The position numbers were made by a program, and so were the translations under genes. From assembly GCF_033958435.1 (NCBI RefSeq), contig NC_134142.1:98589001-98653000 (forward strand): a stretch of DNA of 64,000 nt. The letters are read 5' to 3'. The notes under the pieces are model-generated. The model had not been told where the DNA came from, ran no database searches, and was given only the letters and a program-made list of their open reading frames with translations. This document shows, in pieces, positions 22,045 through 33,779 of the stretch. The stretch is from Carettochelys insculpta. Its lineage: Eukaryota > Chordata > Testudines > Carettochelyidae. The stretch's first letter is position 1. Each line of letters opens with the position of its first letter.

Positions 22045-23554
22045 ATCTAGATGGTTTTTGTAATAGTCAAAATGTGACCTTAATGCCTTGTAAGAGTCTA
22101 ATGCAGACAAATGCAGGTGCTTTGTTTTAAACGCTTCACTGGTGAAAAGTGACTTACACATGGCACAGCACAGGGCAAATTTGAGACCCCATAAGATATT
22201 TTGTTTACTTTATGAAATGAGCTTTCAAACTCATAAGTTATCCCCACACAAGCAGGGAGTTTACATCAATACAGAGCATTTACACCAGGAATTTGCAGAG
22301 GTTCAGCTATATTGGTGCTAAAAATCTTAATGCAACCCCAGCTTGAGTCTTTCTGACCATAAACTAGTGCTTTCCTCACCAGAAAGGATAATGCAGTATG
22401 CTAAGGGTGGCTGTGTAATTCATGAAGATCTAAAGCACTCTTTAGTCAACCTACTTTCAGTGCATTTCCTTCTGCTGATGCATTTGTTGTGTTGCCTGAT
22501 TTGTGTGGCCCTGTGAAAATTGTCCTGTGGGTGAAGGGTAGGGATGATGAATAGAAATGAAGGTAAAAGTTAAAACACACCTGTTTATATTTGATACCAA
22601 AAAGATTACTGTGTGAGGGGGTTGGGATACCTGCATCAGGAACATGCGCCTACGTCAGGAACATGTGCCTGTATGTTCCTGTATCTCCCACTGCATAAAT
22701 AAAGATAATTAGACAAATGCTGCAGGGCTTTTACACAGAGGGCCAGATTCTCAACTCGAACCAGTGACACTCAGGGGCACAGCTCAAGTTAATGCAGTCA
22801 GAATCAGGCATAATTCTTAATTTTTGTGAAACATAACAGCATTTTCTATTTTATTTATGATAAACATTTTACTAATTTATACCACAGAGACTTCTTCCTA
22901 TAATTAAGGAGCTGATGGGAACTGCTATTTGAAATTTCTCAGGCATCCACAATACCTATCAAGGAACATAACCAAGGTATACAACCAATAATGAGTACAG
23001 TATCTTTACCCAAGCAGTGGAATTATTCAGCAAACTAAAATTCAGTCAAGCAAAAATTGGACCTAGACTATAGTGGGGCTGATATTTTCAGGGGAAATCA
23101 TGTGCAAACACATTTCATTAAACCAAAACTGATGCTAGTCACTCCTTCCTGTATAGCTGTGAATAGGCAGAGACCATGGCTGGGCTTTCCTATCATTTGT
23201 TTGCCTACTCTAATGATTCACATTTCCCTGTGTGCCGGAAAAAGTAATTTGCATGCACAGCCCTCACTGGTTTTCATGTAGCATTGTGACAGATTTAAAA
23301 TACCAGTTGTATTTATTAACATGGCAAGGATAATGTCAGTATTATCTTACAGGTCTTTGTCAGTATGTAGATGAGGGAAGCTAATTTTGAGATGTGCTTT
23401 TGAGTCACACATACTAGATAGAAAGAGGATGGGCAAGTGGGTTTGGTATTTACAATACCTCTTTGTTTCAGCTATGAAATCTTGCCAGTAGCCTGTTCTA
23501 ATGCTACCAAATAGATTCACTTCTATCCCTCTTTCTCCACATAGGGGAGGAGAC
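22045..23554. other. No gene recognised
   Basis: A GGCCAGATTCTCAACTC segment at about 22741-22760 resembles the end of a palindromic amniote repeat but is too short to classify. The frame at 23057-23281 has no domain. Confidence 0.35.
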
Positions 23555-23930
23555 GGGGAAGAGATTGCTCAGTGGTTTGAGCATTGGCCTTGTAAACCCA
23601 TGATTGTGAATTCAGTCCTTGAAGAAAATCCATGAGAAGTCCTGTGGCACCTTATAGACTAACAGATATTTTGGCAAAGACCCACGAAAGCATATGCCCC
23701 AAAATATCTGTTAATCTATGAGGTGCCACAAGGATTTCTCAAGGTTTTTGCGGATACAGACTAACACGGCTACCCCTCTTATCCTTCAGGAAGCCATTTA
23801 GGGTTTGGGTCAAATAGATTTAAAAAAGAAAAAAATAATCTGCCAGGGATGGTGCTTGGTCCTTCTGAGAGGGCAGGGGACTGGACTCAATGACCTCTTG
23901 AGGCCCCTTTCAGCTGTATGAGATGTGTAT
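23555..23930 (+). repeat. tRNA-derived SINE, split by a Penelope-like insertion
   Basis: The head (23555-23626) has an A box (TTGCTCAGTGGTTTGAGC) and a B box (GTGAATTCAGTCC), followed by CTTG. The SINE resumes at about 23782-23930 with GCCATTTAGGGTTTGGGTC, GGATGGTGCTTGGTCC, GGCAGGGGACTGGACTCAAT and GACCTCTTGAGGCCCCTTTC. The last block resembles the CR1 3' end in reverse orientation and is common in turtle SINEs. The central interruption (23627-23781) is a PLE. A small A-rich expansion (AAAAAAGAAAAAAAT) sits inside the right half. Confidence 0.75.
23627..23781. mobile_element. Foldback Penelope-like element within the SINE
   Basis: The left arm reads AGAAGTCCTGTGGCACCTTA, then GACTAACAGATATTTTGG. 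The right arm reads CCAAAATATCTGTTAATCTA, then GAGGTGCCACAAGGATTTCT, and ends in the tail ACAGACTAACACGGCTACCC. The arms meet almost directly, so the CUGAUGA box is lost and only GGCAAAGACCCACGAAAGC is left of the hammerhead. Flanking sequence TCCTTGAAGAA (23616-23626) and TCCTTCAGGAA (23782-23792) match at 9 of 11 positions and are a likely target duplication. Confidence 0.8.
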
Positions 23931-23971
23931 CTCTCTCTCTCTCTCTCCCCCCCCACATTATATATATATAT
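23929..23971. repeat. Microsatellite: (CT)n, C-run, (TA)n
   Basis: Consecutive CT dinucleotides (about 23930-23946), a run of C, and about five TA units (about 23960-23971), immediately after the SINE end. It is probably the SINE's terminal simple repeat. Confidence 0.8.
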
Positions 23972-26900
23972 GAACACATATACAGTACAATAAATTAACA
24001 CTGGACTTTTACAGCAGCAATTCATTTGACTGGATATGGAAGAAGTAGCCTCTGTGTACCAACCAAATGTTATACTTCTATGATAAACTGAAGTCTAGAA
24101 TATAAATGTACAGAAATTTTCATATGGATAATTTATTCACTGAAAAATGCACACTCCAGGTGACCAAAGCTAGTCACAAAGTTGTGCTGACTTGGTGAAT
24201 AGTTTCAGCTGAACTGAAAAAGACAACATTTTTAATAGCCATAGGGTCAGGGACACATCAAGAAGACAACTCCATTGCCTGGCATTGATGGCACTCATTG
24301 AGTATGTGGAAGACCTGACTTTTAATCCATGATAATTAAAGGTGGAGCTGCTTAAAGATACAAGCTACGGAAAGGCTTCTAAGGTTATATCCCATAGGCC
24401 CTTGACTATGGAAATCACAGGCAGTGTAAGAAACGGAAGCTCAAATCTGTTCTATCCATCAGATGGCGGGGGGGTGGGGGGGGGGGGAACTGCATTCGGG
24501 TGTTCCACAGTCTTGATAAGTAACTCAGCTGTTGGGCTCAAGCTTGTAAGGGATGCTCCTCCTCCCATTTCATGTATCTCTTTCCTTGTAAAAAATGCCT
24601 GGATGTGAAAGTAGTATCAAGAGTGTTTGGTTTCAATATTACTGAAACATTCTGACTCAAAATGGTTTAATTTTAAATGTAATCAAAATGACATTTGTGA
24701 GTTACATATAACTTCCCCTCTTCTATTTTTTATAATTGTCAGAGAACAACCACCACAAAAAATCCACTATTTGCCCAGCTCCAGTACAGAGGTGATAAAT
24801 GGTTTGAGGCCTCTCCCCAGTGGTTGTCAATAGAACCCTTTTTCTGTCTAATAGCTGTTTTCCATGTGTCCTCTCCATGCACTTATTTGATGTTCTAGTT
24901 CTAATTCCCAATGCACAGTAATCCACATCAGCACTGTTGGTGGGAGGAAACTATGACATGTTGAAAGGCTGGGTCTCAAATTCCTTCTAGATGGGGTCCA
25001 GAATGTAAATTTCTGTAAAATCATTAGTTGTTTCTGAAAATTTTCAGTCCATATTTGAAAACATTGCCTATTGTAAGAGAGCTGCCCTTTCAAAAAAAAA
25101 AAAAATCCAAGATCAAAACTAAAATATCATGTATTCCATTGCTCAGATGGGTTTACTAAAAAAGAAACAGTTTATAAATAATGATCACTTTCTTCTTAAA
25201 ATATGCTCTTTGCAACAGAGGAATTCTAGATCAGAAACTAACTTGTACTAGTCCAGAAGTTTTAATTAAAAGTTATGCTTGACAAAAATTAAATTATTTA
25301 TCTACTTGGGGCTAAAACGTAAGACCTCTACTACTTTACAGAAATTATACCAGCTGTAGCTTCTAGATAAACTGCCTGAATGGCCAGGAATAATTTTTAA
25401 TATTTTTCCTATATAGTCTTCAAACCTATGACTTAGGGCATATGATTTTGTTGGTCTATGTAACCTCTCTCAAAGAAAAAAAATCTTGCACATATCTAGA
25501 GAAAAATATTCGTAAAAATGTAACACAGTTTCTTTTTTTGATTAGATATATAAAAATAATACCTGGTATTCCTGTTGGTGTTGATATGCACAAAGATACC
25601 ATCTTTAATTTCTAATTTTTAAAATTGTTATTAATTTGACAAAATGTATAATATTAACTTCTCCTTTCTCCTCTCAATTAAGTGTCTTACTCAATATAAA
25701 CAAGCAAAAATCAGTACAAATACAGACACCAGATAGTAAAGTGGGGACTGTTTTCTTTTAAAGTGAGAATAACTAAATTTTTGCCACCTAATTCATATGC
25801 ACATTAAAATACTAAAGAGAACTTTAGCAGTACATTGCTATAATGCAAAGCACACTTGTTTTAATTACTGTGTTTGAGAGCGAAAGTTCTATTTTCAAAA
25901 AGCGTCAAGTTTAGTGTTCATGCACAACACACACATAATCAAGGCAAATGTAATCAACTCCATTGTAGAATCCAATTGTTCTAAAATAAGCCTTTTATGA
26001 AAATCTACTTGAATTTTCTTGTAAACGTAAGAAGCCCAATTCACCAAAGCCCTGAACCATTTGTAGTTATTTATACCTGTTGACGTAGATACAAAAAGCA
26101 ACCAAATCACAATTCTCCATCCCCTTATATTGGTGGAAGCATTTTGCATCTGACTTTCCAGAGGCATAAGTCACTATGCAAGGAACAATTAAATCAAGGA
26201 ACAGACTCAAAAAGAGCTTTGCACTGATCATAAGCAGGCTCCCTCTGTCTGTGGCATCTCAGGGTTCTTAATGTGAAACTGAAAAGAGAGGAAGGTGCAT
26301 GCTTGTTGACAGCCAGCAGCAAGGGGCCAAGTTGGAACAAGGCCTGTGGCCTGACCAAGGTCAACAAGTCAAACTGTGAGCAAAAGGGAGGCCGTGGCAC
26401 ATAGCAAACACCTTCTTACAAATTCACTGTTCAGTTGGTCAACTTGAAACAAAACAAAATGAAATCAGCTAGCGTTGCTAAAAAACGCAAGCACTCCTAA
26501 GTAGCAGGCACAGGGGGTTCATGTAAGCACATTCCAGAAGGATAGCACAGGGACATACCGACACATAGGCATGGCACAAACCCAATAATGGAGATGGTAT
26601 ATGAACTGACCCTAAGTAAAACAAGGACAAGAGGACAGGACAGGACTGCAGATGAAGATGTGCTGTTCAAGCAAGCAGTATAAGGGATAGGGTTAGTCAC
26701 TGCCTATGTCTGGTGTGTAATATGATTTTTTTGTTTTTAATCAATGTATAAAAGAGAAGGGCTAAGAGTGCACCTCCATCTAGCCAAGAAGGCAGTGGAG
26801 AGTCCTGCTGCTAACTGAACTGCTCTATGCTAAGAGGCATATATATTTTAGGGCACCTGTAGATTATACATGGAACTAGTATTGTGCTTTGACGACAAAC

Positions 26901-27189
26901 AGCTGAGCATCTCTGCCACCAAACTAAGTCTGTGTTCTTTCTGGGTAGTTTCCCCATGGTCTGCTGAGCCACTTAGCTAGGCAGAACTAGGACAGCATAT
27001 GGCAGGAACACACACAAACAACACACATGCTAGCTGATAATAGGAGCAAGACAGGAGTTCAGATTAATAACTCCTTCTGTAGATTTCCTTGTTCACTGAC
27101 TGTCATGGTTCTAAGGTACTCATTTGAGGTATTAACTAGAGGCAAGCCACATCCACCTGATTTAAATTGCACTGATGCTGCACTCTAGT
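23972..27189. other. 3.2 kb without a recognised gene
   Basis: Contains a G-run at about 24468-24488 and an A-run at about 25091-25104. Otherwise AT-rich, with frames up to 90 codons (25895-26167 minus) that lack domains. Confidence 0.4.
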
Positions 27190-27300
27190 CTGTTTCCCTC
27201 CCTTCAAGCGTCTGAGGAAGTGAGTTGTATCCCACAAAAGCTTATGTCCTAATAGATTTATTCGTCTTTCAGGTGCCATGAAACTTCTTGTTGTTTTTAC
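27190..27300 (+). mobile_element. Penelope-like element 3' end (third subfamily)
   Basis: GTCTGAGGAAGTGAGTTGTA, CCCACAAAAGCTTATGTCCT, AATAGATTTATTCGTCTTTC and AGGTGCCATGAAACTTCTTG follow the same plan as the other PLE ends (core, stem II, stem III, then GGTGCCA...CTTCTTGTTG), but the core is CTGAGGA and stem II has a TTGTA loop. It is a plus-orientation solo end with no coding part attached. No duplication is obvious. Confidence 0.75.
27212..27250 (+). ncRNA. Hammerhead-like core, third PLE subfamily
   Basis: CTGAGGA at 27212-27218 satisfies CUGANGA. Stem II is GTGAG-TTGTAT-CCCAC. The GAAA box reads AAAA (G12 lost, CG to CA), then GC-TTAT-G-TCC. The core is likely inactive in this copy. Confidence 0.45.
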
Positions 27301-27758
27301 TCTTATGCTGGTTGCACTGAAAAACTTAACCCCACATTAAATGACGTAAGTGTTTTCTGTATCGCACTAAGACGATGCCAAAATGAGTACCCTCAAACAA
27401 ATACCATCTAAAACAAAAAGCGTTGATACAGAAATGCTGGCATAATGTTTCATCTTTGAGTATATTATTTAAAGGAATTTCATCCTTATGTTGGATTCTG
27501 AGGAAGCCTGGGAGCTATTTTTGACATAACACTTTCCTTCAGATGCCACAATTATCTCTGCATTCATCAGGTCATGTTCCAAGTTACGGATATAATACTT
27601 CTCTTTGATTCTTTTGCTCTAGAATCATGAGTTGTCAGGTATCTTGTCTCTTTGGGGGTCACAAAGCACACACTTTCAAGATGCAAGACACCTGTGCTAG
27701 CCAGATGTGAATGGAGTTTACATTTTCTTGGCTCTTTCTAACAGGTACTGTCATTCAC

Positions 27759-28169
27759 TAGGGCTGCATCTACACTACAGTGATCTTTCTAAAGATGCTT
27801 TTCCAGAAGTCCTCTTCCAGAAGATCTTCTTTGGAAAGAGGGCATCCACACACAAAAAAGCATATCAAAAGATCGATACACACTTTTGATAACGAGCATC
27901 CACAAGGCACCCCAACTTTTGAAAGAACAGGCCAGAGATCGAAAAATCCGTTGCCATAAGGACTGCTTTTTTGAAAAAAGGGCCCACAGAGGGTCTGCAC
28001 ATGCTTTTTTTGGAAGGAGATGATCCAGGAGTGGAAGATGGTTTGCAGAAGAGGAACTGCATTCCTTCAATTTTGGATCAAAAGAGCCCATTTTGTGTGT
28101 GGACACTTGTGTTCTTTTGAAAAAGGGCCTGATTTTCCAAAAGAATTTGCTAGTGTAGATTCAGCCTAG
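27759..28169. mobile_element. MITE of the GGCTATGTCTACAC family (405 bp)
   Basis: The 3-bp direct repeat TAG (27759-27761, 28167-28169) flanks ends GGCTGCATCTACACTA and (reverse-complemented) GGCTGAATCTACACTA. The interior is rich in short inverted motifs (AGAAGTCCTCTTCCAGAAGA, CTTTTTTGAAAAAAG) and has several minus-strand chance frames (27770-28106). It shares ends and interior style with the element at 45.77 kb. Confidence 0.7.
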
Positions 28170-28978
28170 ATGTTTGTGGTACATCGAGCACAGTGAAGCT
28201 CTGACTCCATTGGTTTCTAAGCATTTTCAGGATGTATTTATAATTTATAAATAAAATAATTTTAAAACTATTCAACATTTTCTAATGTGCTACAATCCAT
28301 GGACTTCAGTGGGTCAAATGTTTTTGATTAAACTTTCAGTAAGTACATAAACATTTGGTTTTGTTCCTACCTAGACTTGGAATACAGATTTGATGATCGT
28401 GTGTTCCTCACTAATTTCTTGGCATAAAACTGAGTGAAAACACACTAGAGAAAAAAGGAAAGCTTTTAAGTCATTGTTTTCTCCACTGTTAATTTCTTTC
28501 CTTAATCTGCTTAACTAAAATATTTTAAAATTACTTCACCACTAATTAAAATGGAAATATTTACGGCTGAATCCTGAAGTTTTCATCCAGCTACAACTCC
28601 CTCGGCTGTAAGTAGGATCAAACAACAGAAAATATTTCATTAAAGGCATATGGAAATTGTGCACTAAAATTGGGAATAAATGAGTTGGTATAGAGTGTGG
28701 TTATAGTAACATGAAATCTGCTTCAATAATTTTTGGATGTTTCCTTGTCAATAATAAGCAGTACTCAGATGAAACCCTGTCAATATAAGATGCAGAAAAG
28801 GTTTTAAATGTGTATCACCCTTCTCTTTACAGGAGGCTTCTGTTTCTGTATGTATCTAACTACAAAGACAAGTTTAGGCAGCATTTAAAAATATATTTAT
28901 CAAGATATGTTACTTTCAAAGCCTGAAAACAGAAGTAGCCCTGAGTGGGGCTCCTCCATAACAGTTAATGCTCACTTA
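28170..28978. other. AT-rich DNA, no gene recognised
   Basis: No long frames. A stretch near 28470-28560 holds CACTAATTAAAATGG and similar AT-rich homeobox-type sites. Nothing is firm. Confidence 0.4.
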
Positions 28979-29222
28979 AGGTACGTCTGCACTGTAATTA
29001 CATGCCCTTGACTGGGAGACTTGGCTCAGTGCCTGTATAATTAGTGGTGTAGAAATTTGGTCTCAGGCCAGAGTCTGAAATCTGAAACCCTGCAGGACAG
29101 GAGGGTCTCAGAGTTTGGGCTGCAGCTCAAGACTGCGCATCTCTGCAAGCAAGCAGCTCTTGAGACAGAGCTCCCTGAGCCCTAGGCAAGTGGCACAAGC
29201 CAGCTGCAATGTAGACATTCTT
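28979..29222. mobile_element. MITE with GTACGTCTGCACTG-type ends
   Basis: The left end AGGTACGTCTGCACTGTAAT and the right end GCTGCAATGTAGACATTCT (reverse complement AGAATGTCTACATTGCAGC) are imperfect inverted repeats. The interior has GAGGGTCTCAGAGTTTGGGC, GCAGCTCAAGACT and further inverted blocks. Similar palindromic MITEs are common in turtles and other sauropsids. The target duplication is unresolved. Confidence 0.55.
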
Positions 29223-29899
29223 GGAGCACAGGAGAATAGGAAGCCATTTTTTTCAATTTTGCTTTTATTCATAAGGATTCAAACTGTAGTACAATATTTA
29301 TCTCAAAAGGTTTAGAGCCAAGATTGATGGTAGCACTGAATTCCCATTATGCCACTATTCTTTACTTTTCAATTATTTTCTTTTTAATTCAGGACTTTAA
29401 CTTGTCAAAGAATATAATGCACATGAAGAGCACCTACTGCAAGCCCACTCTTGTATTTGTAGCTGATTAATCTGAGAACAAATATGTATCTCTGCCCTTC
29501 TGCAGCAGCTTCATCTCCAGATCTAAAAGCATTTTACAAATAAATATACTGAAATTTCACAAATGGCGGTCAAAACAGAAAAAAACACCATTTTGTTGAA
29601 ACCAAATCATTTAATAAGGGCATAGATTTCACCAGAAAAGCTCCTCTGAGTGGGCTTTCTGGTCTATTCCAGAGGAAGACAGACAGAGATGGGAACGGAA
29701 AACCTAAACTTTTCCATTCCAAAAACAAAACAGAATTTTTCAACACAATTCCATTTTCTCTAAAGCTTTCAAAAGAGTTGGATTTTATTCTACAGTTTGG
29801 GTGATCATATTCCTCAAAGGAAAATGTGCCCTAACCCGAATCCTTACCCCAATGCTCTGCTGTCACCCGTGGCCCTCTCCCTGTACAGGGCTGCTGTAC
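29223..29899. other. No gene recognised
   Basis: AT-rich sequence leading into the LINE tail. The 29797-30225 frame mostly covers the LINE in antisense and is not a gene. Confidence 0.4.
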
Positions 29900-30194
29900 C
29901 TCATCATCATCATCAACCATGGCCTCAAGGTCTGTTGGTGTCTGATGCCCCTCTCACTTTTTCCTTCCATTTTTCCCTGTCCAGTGCTGAGTGGCTTAGT
30001 TTCTGTAGACTAGCTCCGCACCAATCTACTATATCATCTATCCATTCTCTCTGGGGCCTGCCTCTTCTATTCGAACTGTCCATTATGCCGAATACCAGGG
30101 TCTTAATTTTTCATTCATCGTTCTTTCTGCAAACATGCCCAAATAGTTGTAGCTTCCGTTTTATAACCTTCTGCAGCAGGTTCTCTTTTGGCTG

Positions 30195-31955
30195 TGTCAG
30201 GGGAAACAAGCCTCTGGCAGTGTAAAAATCAATGCAGGTATATGGAAAATCTAAAGTGTCATAGGCTGCCATTTAGCAGCACCCCCCAACGGTCACTCTG
30301 AGTCGGTTGGTTTCCCCGGTAACCTGAACTCATGAATTATTCATGATCATGGGTTTAAATTCCAGGCCTCTGATTGGCCCAAGGTAAGCTTTTCTAGCAC
30401 CTTCGGAGCCTCAGAGGACCTGAGCGAAAACAGGTGTATAGGATATGGTAATTAGCTAATGAATAATCATGAGATCACTCTATAAATTCAGGGCTGTCAG
30501 CTCATTCTGGGGCCCTTGGGGGACACAGGCAAGGATCCTGTGACCCAGTACAGGAAAGCATTGGCTGCAGAGGCGGCGTCCACTGATCCTTAGGCCAGCC
30601 CACCTGGGCGAAGGAGCTGAGATCACTGCGGCGCCTGCCCCTTAGGCAGCGCCAGCCCTGAGCTGAGAAACACCACAGCTGCAGCCCACCTCAGGGTCTG
30701 CCAGCTAAGAAGCGGCATCAGCGCTCCAACGCCTCACCGCTCACAAGCGGCACGCTTCAATCGAGGAGCAACAATTGGGCTTCTTGGCGTACCTGTTGGG
30801 CAGCGAACTGGCCCGTGGCTTCAGCCACAGGCACTGCGTACCCAGCGGGGAAACCAGAAGCCCACCAATGCTTCCTCAACACTGTCGCTCCTCCTGCCAT
30901 TCCACCACCTACGCGCCGCTTCCATATTGAGACAACTATTTACCTGGACTGGACAACAAACCGGATTGGACACCCACCTGGCATTGAGACACATAACCTT
31001 TATTTACTTGACCCGTGGCAAAGCCTGGAGTCGCTCACACTGGATTTGATCCTCACACTTACTTGAAAAGACACTTTGCTGTAGTGGGCACCGGGACCCC
31101 TAATGGGGGACAGAGGGTCACGCCCTTTGTTGTGCCATCTCTCGGCAGGGGGAGGGCAGAGCCCGGGGGCCCAACCCCTCAGGGCCGGGCCTAAGGAGCC
31201 CATAAATCCCCAACTAGGGGCACACTTGTTTAAACATTAATTAATTAGTTGTAGTTTTAGTGTTATTAATCTGATAGCGTTATTAAGAATATTAGTTAAA
31301 TAGAGTTACTAGAACTATTAGTTAAATAGAGCTACTGTAGTAAAGAACTTGACTCAGTGCCGTAAGGCGTGAATAAAGCCACCTTTTTCCCTCTTTACTC
31401 CTTTCCGCATATTTATCCCAGTGTGGGTCGAAGATCCCCGGGAAAGGGCTGGGGTTTAATGACGCTGGCTACAGGTGAAATCCCTGGCAGCCTCCACTGC
31501 CAGCCACTTGGGCCAGGAGTAGCTCCCCAGCCCAGATCCCCTTTACCTTCTCCCCTTCCCTCCAATTTATTAATCTAACTTTTTACCTTGCGGATAAATA
31601 AAGCTAACCATACAGGTGGTGTTCATGGAGAGTAAAATAATCATTGTAAGTTAAGTGCAGTTAAAATAGTAGTAGTTTATATAGATCAGTTTATGTTTGT
31701 TTTCTACTGTTTTATTAATAAACCATTTATTAGTTTTACATTTAAGCTGTGCCTAAGCCTCACTCTCTGACCTGGCCGCTGCCTGCTAGGGGGATAGGGT
31801 GGGCCCCAGGTGTGTCTGCATTGCCCCATCAATGACTGCACTCTTCTCCTGCCTGGTGGGTTGGTTGGATCCCCCCGAGGAACCGTGGGTCCTGGCGCCC
31901 GGCTCGCCTGCACTATTTCGGTCACTAAGTGGGGAGAAACCACCGGACGCTGACA
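30195..31955 (+). mobile_element. Solo LTR of an endogenous retrovirus or LTR retrotransposon
   Basis: A 1,761-bp insert begins TGTCAGGGG and ends CGCTGACA (inverted termini TGTCAG / CTGACA). It is flanked by the exact 5-bp duplication GGCTG (30190-30194, 31956-31960) and lies inside a LINE, so both borders are certain. Plus orientation is suggested by a TATA box (CTCTATAAATTC, about 30478-30489) and AATAAA signals near 31371, 31597 and 31719. No gag, pol or env reading frame is present, and I see no second copy of the LTR in the window. It is therefore a recombined solo LTR, unusually long. The 5-bp duplication does not by itself give the class. Confidence 0.85.
30478..30515 (+). promoter_or_regulatory. 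LTR promoter candidate
   Basis: TATAAAT at about 30481-30487 is followed some 25 bases later by a GC-richer start region (GCTCATTCTGGGGCCCTTGG). This is the expected layout of a U3/R boundary. Confidence 0.4.
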
Positions 31956-32319
31956 GGCTGTACCTTTCTATATAGTTCCTCATTAGTGACCTTCTGCATG
32001 CATCCTATTCTCAGAATCTTTCTATGACAACAACTTTCGAACACCAATATTCTTCTCTTCAAATCTTTCATTATCGCCCGTCTCACATCCGTACAACATG
32101 CTGCTGAATACATGTTTACAAGACACTCAGCTTTGTTCTTAAGCTAGTCACTTTGTTTCTCCAGCTCTTCTCCATTGCCTTCAAACTTGCTCTTGCTGCT
32201 CATCCCAAAGTACATTCATCCACACCCACTCTTCCTTACCCCGTCCCCCACAAGTGAGCATTTGGCCCATTGCTTTTGCCAGCTGATCCATGGTCAGCTG
32301 TATTCCCCCCAGTCTTTGA

Positions 32320-32490
32320 TGCTTCACTCTGTCCCACAATGCAGGGAAGTGTTATCTTCACTTGACAGACAGTGAAAGTTGAGGCTCGGGGATGATCATA
32401 TGTCTTATTTGAGGACATTCAGCACCTCTGTGGCAGAGCCAAAAATTGAATCCCAATCCTTTATTAGCATCAAGAAATAGCACATGCTGA
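32320..32490 (+). repeat. MIR- or L2-like remnant
   Basis: GACAGACAGTGAAAGTTGAG, GCTCGGGGATGATCATATGT, then CTGTGGCAGAGCCAAAAATT and GAATCCCAATCC follow the MIR/L2 order (ACAGATGAGGAAACTGAGGC..., GGCAGAGCCGGGATT.GAACCC). Divergence is high; the call is by eye. Confidence 0.5.
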
Positions 32491-33705
32491 TTCTTTATGC
32501 AAGAAAAAGCAATATGAAATTGAGACTCTCTAATTGCAAATGTTGGCAATGCATTTGTGCAGATGTGGTGACTGCAGCACTTCTGTCATACACTGGCAGG
32601 CACTTTGGCATAGAGAAGGAAGAAATATCATTCCCCTGGCTAACAAGGCACTTGGTTTGATAAATATGGATTTGTTGTATAAATCTGAGCGATATACAAT
32701 TCATAAATAATAGAGATTATCATATCCATTTTGTACATTTTCAAAGGTTGGGATTATGAATCCTAAAATATGGTAAACTGATTGCAAGGGACATGACCCC
32801 TGAGCCTAAGAAATTTTACCCACTCAGTGCCAAAGAGGAAGGCAAAATATTTGCCAAGTCAAGGATGATATGCACTGGAAAACAAATGTCTTCGGACCCC
32901 AGACCTGATAGTCAGTTTAGGCCTGAACATGAGTAAGAATTGCTATCTTCTGTATTTGTTCCTCCCAAGTTTGGGGCAGATAACAAATCTGCAGCCTTTT
33001 TTCCCCCCAAAACAATATAGTTGAAATAGTGGGGAGCCAGTACAGAAGTAGGCTGAAGCACAATGCCCATGATCATGACACATTAGCTGAAGTTTATAAC
33101 AATATTTTATGGTTTTACTAAAATATACATTCACTTTTATTAACCTTGATAATGGACCTAGACATGATTGTTAAGCCAAGGTATTACATGGATCTTTAAA
33201 AAAAAATTAAGAATGACATGTGATCCTGAGCCAACTTCACATGTACGATTCATGTTAAATGCAAAATGTCTCAGAGCGCTACATCATGGAACATATTTTA
33301 CCCTTCCCTGTTTTACATCCTTTGTTATTTGCTTTTTCCTTTTTGACTCTAATTAGAATTGAAGATGCATATTGCATGGGAGTCCTGTACAACAGCAGGG
33401 ATGGAATCCTAATCAAATATAATTCAATATGTATATTGAAATGGGTTTGGGATAAAGTTCTAACTCATTTGATCACAGCTGGAGCAGAGCAGGATATATG
33501 AGACATACAAGACTTCATTATTTGCACTGAATATACTTAATAATTCCGCAGTTATGGTGTACAAGATTTCTTTGGAGGTAAAGTGACACAAAGACATAGC
33601 TTATGTATTAACAGGAGGCCCACTGAGATGGTGAGGCTTTTTTCTTTCCAACTGATGTCTACTCAGAAAAGATTTTCAGATGAATTTGTCCTTATGTATT
33701 TTGAG
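32491..33705. other. No gene recognised
   Basis: AT-rich, with short frames (32943-33134 minus, 33168-33356 and 33259-33501 plus) that have no domains. Confidence 0.4.
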
Positions 33706-33779
33706 CTTTCTACAAGCCTGTGTCCCAGGAATACACAAAAAAACCACAACATCTACTTAAGACCCTCCCTATAAAAACA

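Larger units (their letters stand above)
29900..32205 (-). pseudogene. 3' end of an RTE-like LINE, split by a solo LTR
   Basis: Minus strand. The 3' part (30194 down to 29900) ends in a (GATGAT)n-type tail (plus strand TCATCATCATCATCAACC). It matches, on the opposite strand, 57430-57670 of the LINE at 54.9 kb (AGGCAGACCCCACAGAGA, CTAAGCCACTCTGCACTGG). The 5' part (32205 down to 31956) matches 57180-57420 of that LINE (ATTCAGCAGCATGTTGTA, AGAATACTGG.GTTCGAAAG, GATTCTGAGAATAGGATG). The two halves are contiguous in the undisturbed copy; here 1,761 bp separate them. Only the post-RT C-terminal region and 3' UTR are present. Confidence 0.88.

Noticed and set aside
27789..28106. 105-codon minus-strand frame with overlapping neighbours
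   Set aside because: Lies inside a MITE with proven ends and a TAG duplication. The frames reflect its inverted internal repeats.
31891..31905. TGGCGCCCGG as a retroviral primer-binding site
   Set aside because: It lies 50 bp inside the LTR's proven right border (31955), whereas a primer-binding site lies just outside the 5' LTR. Resemblance only.
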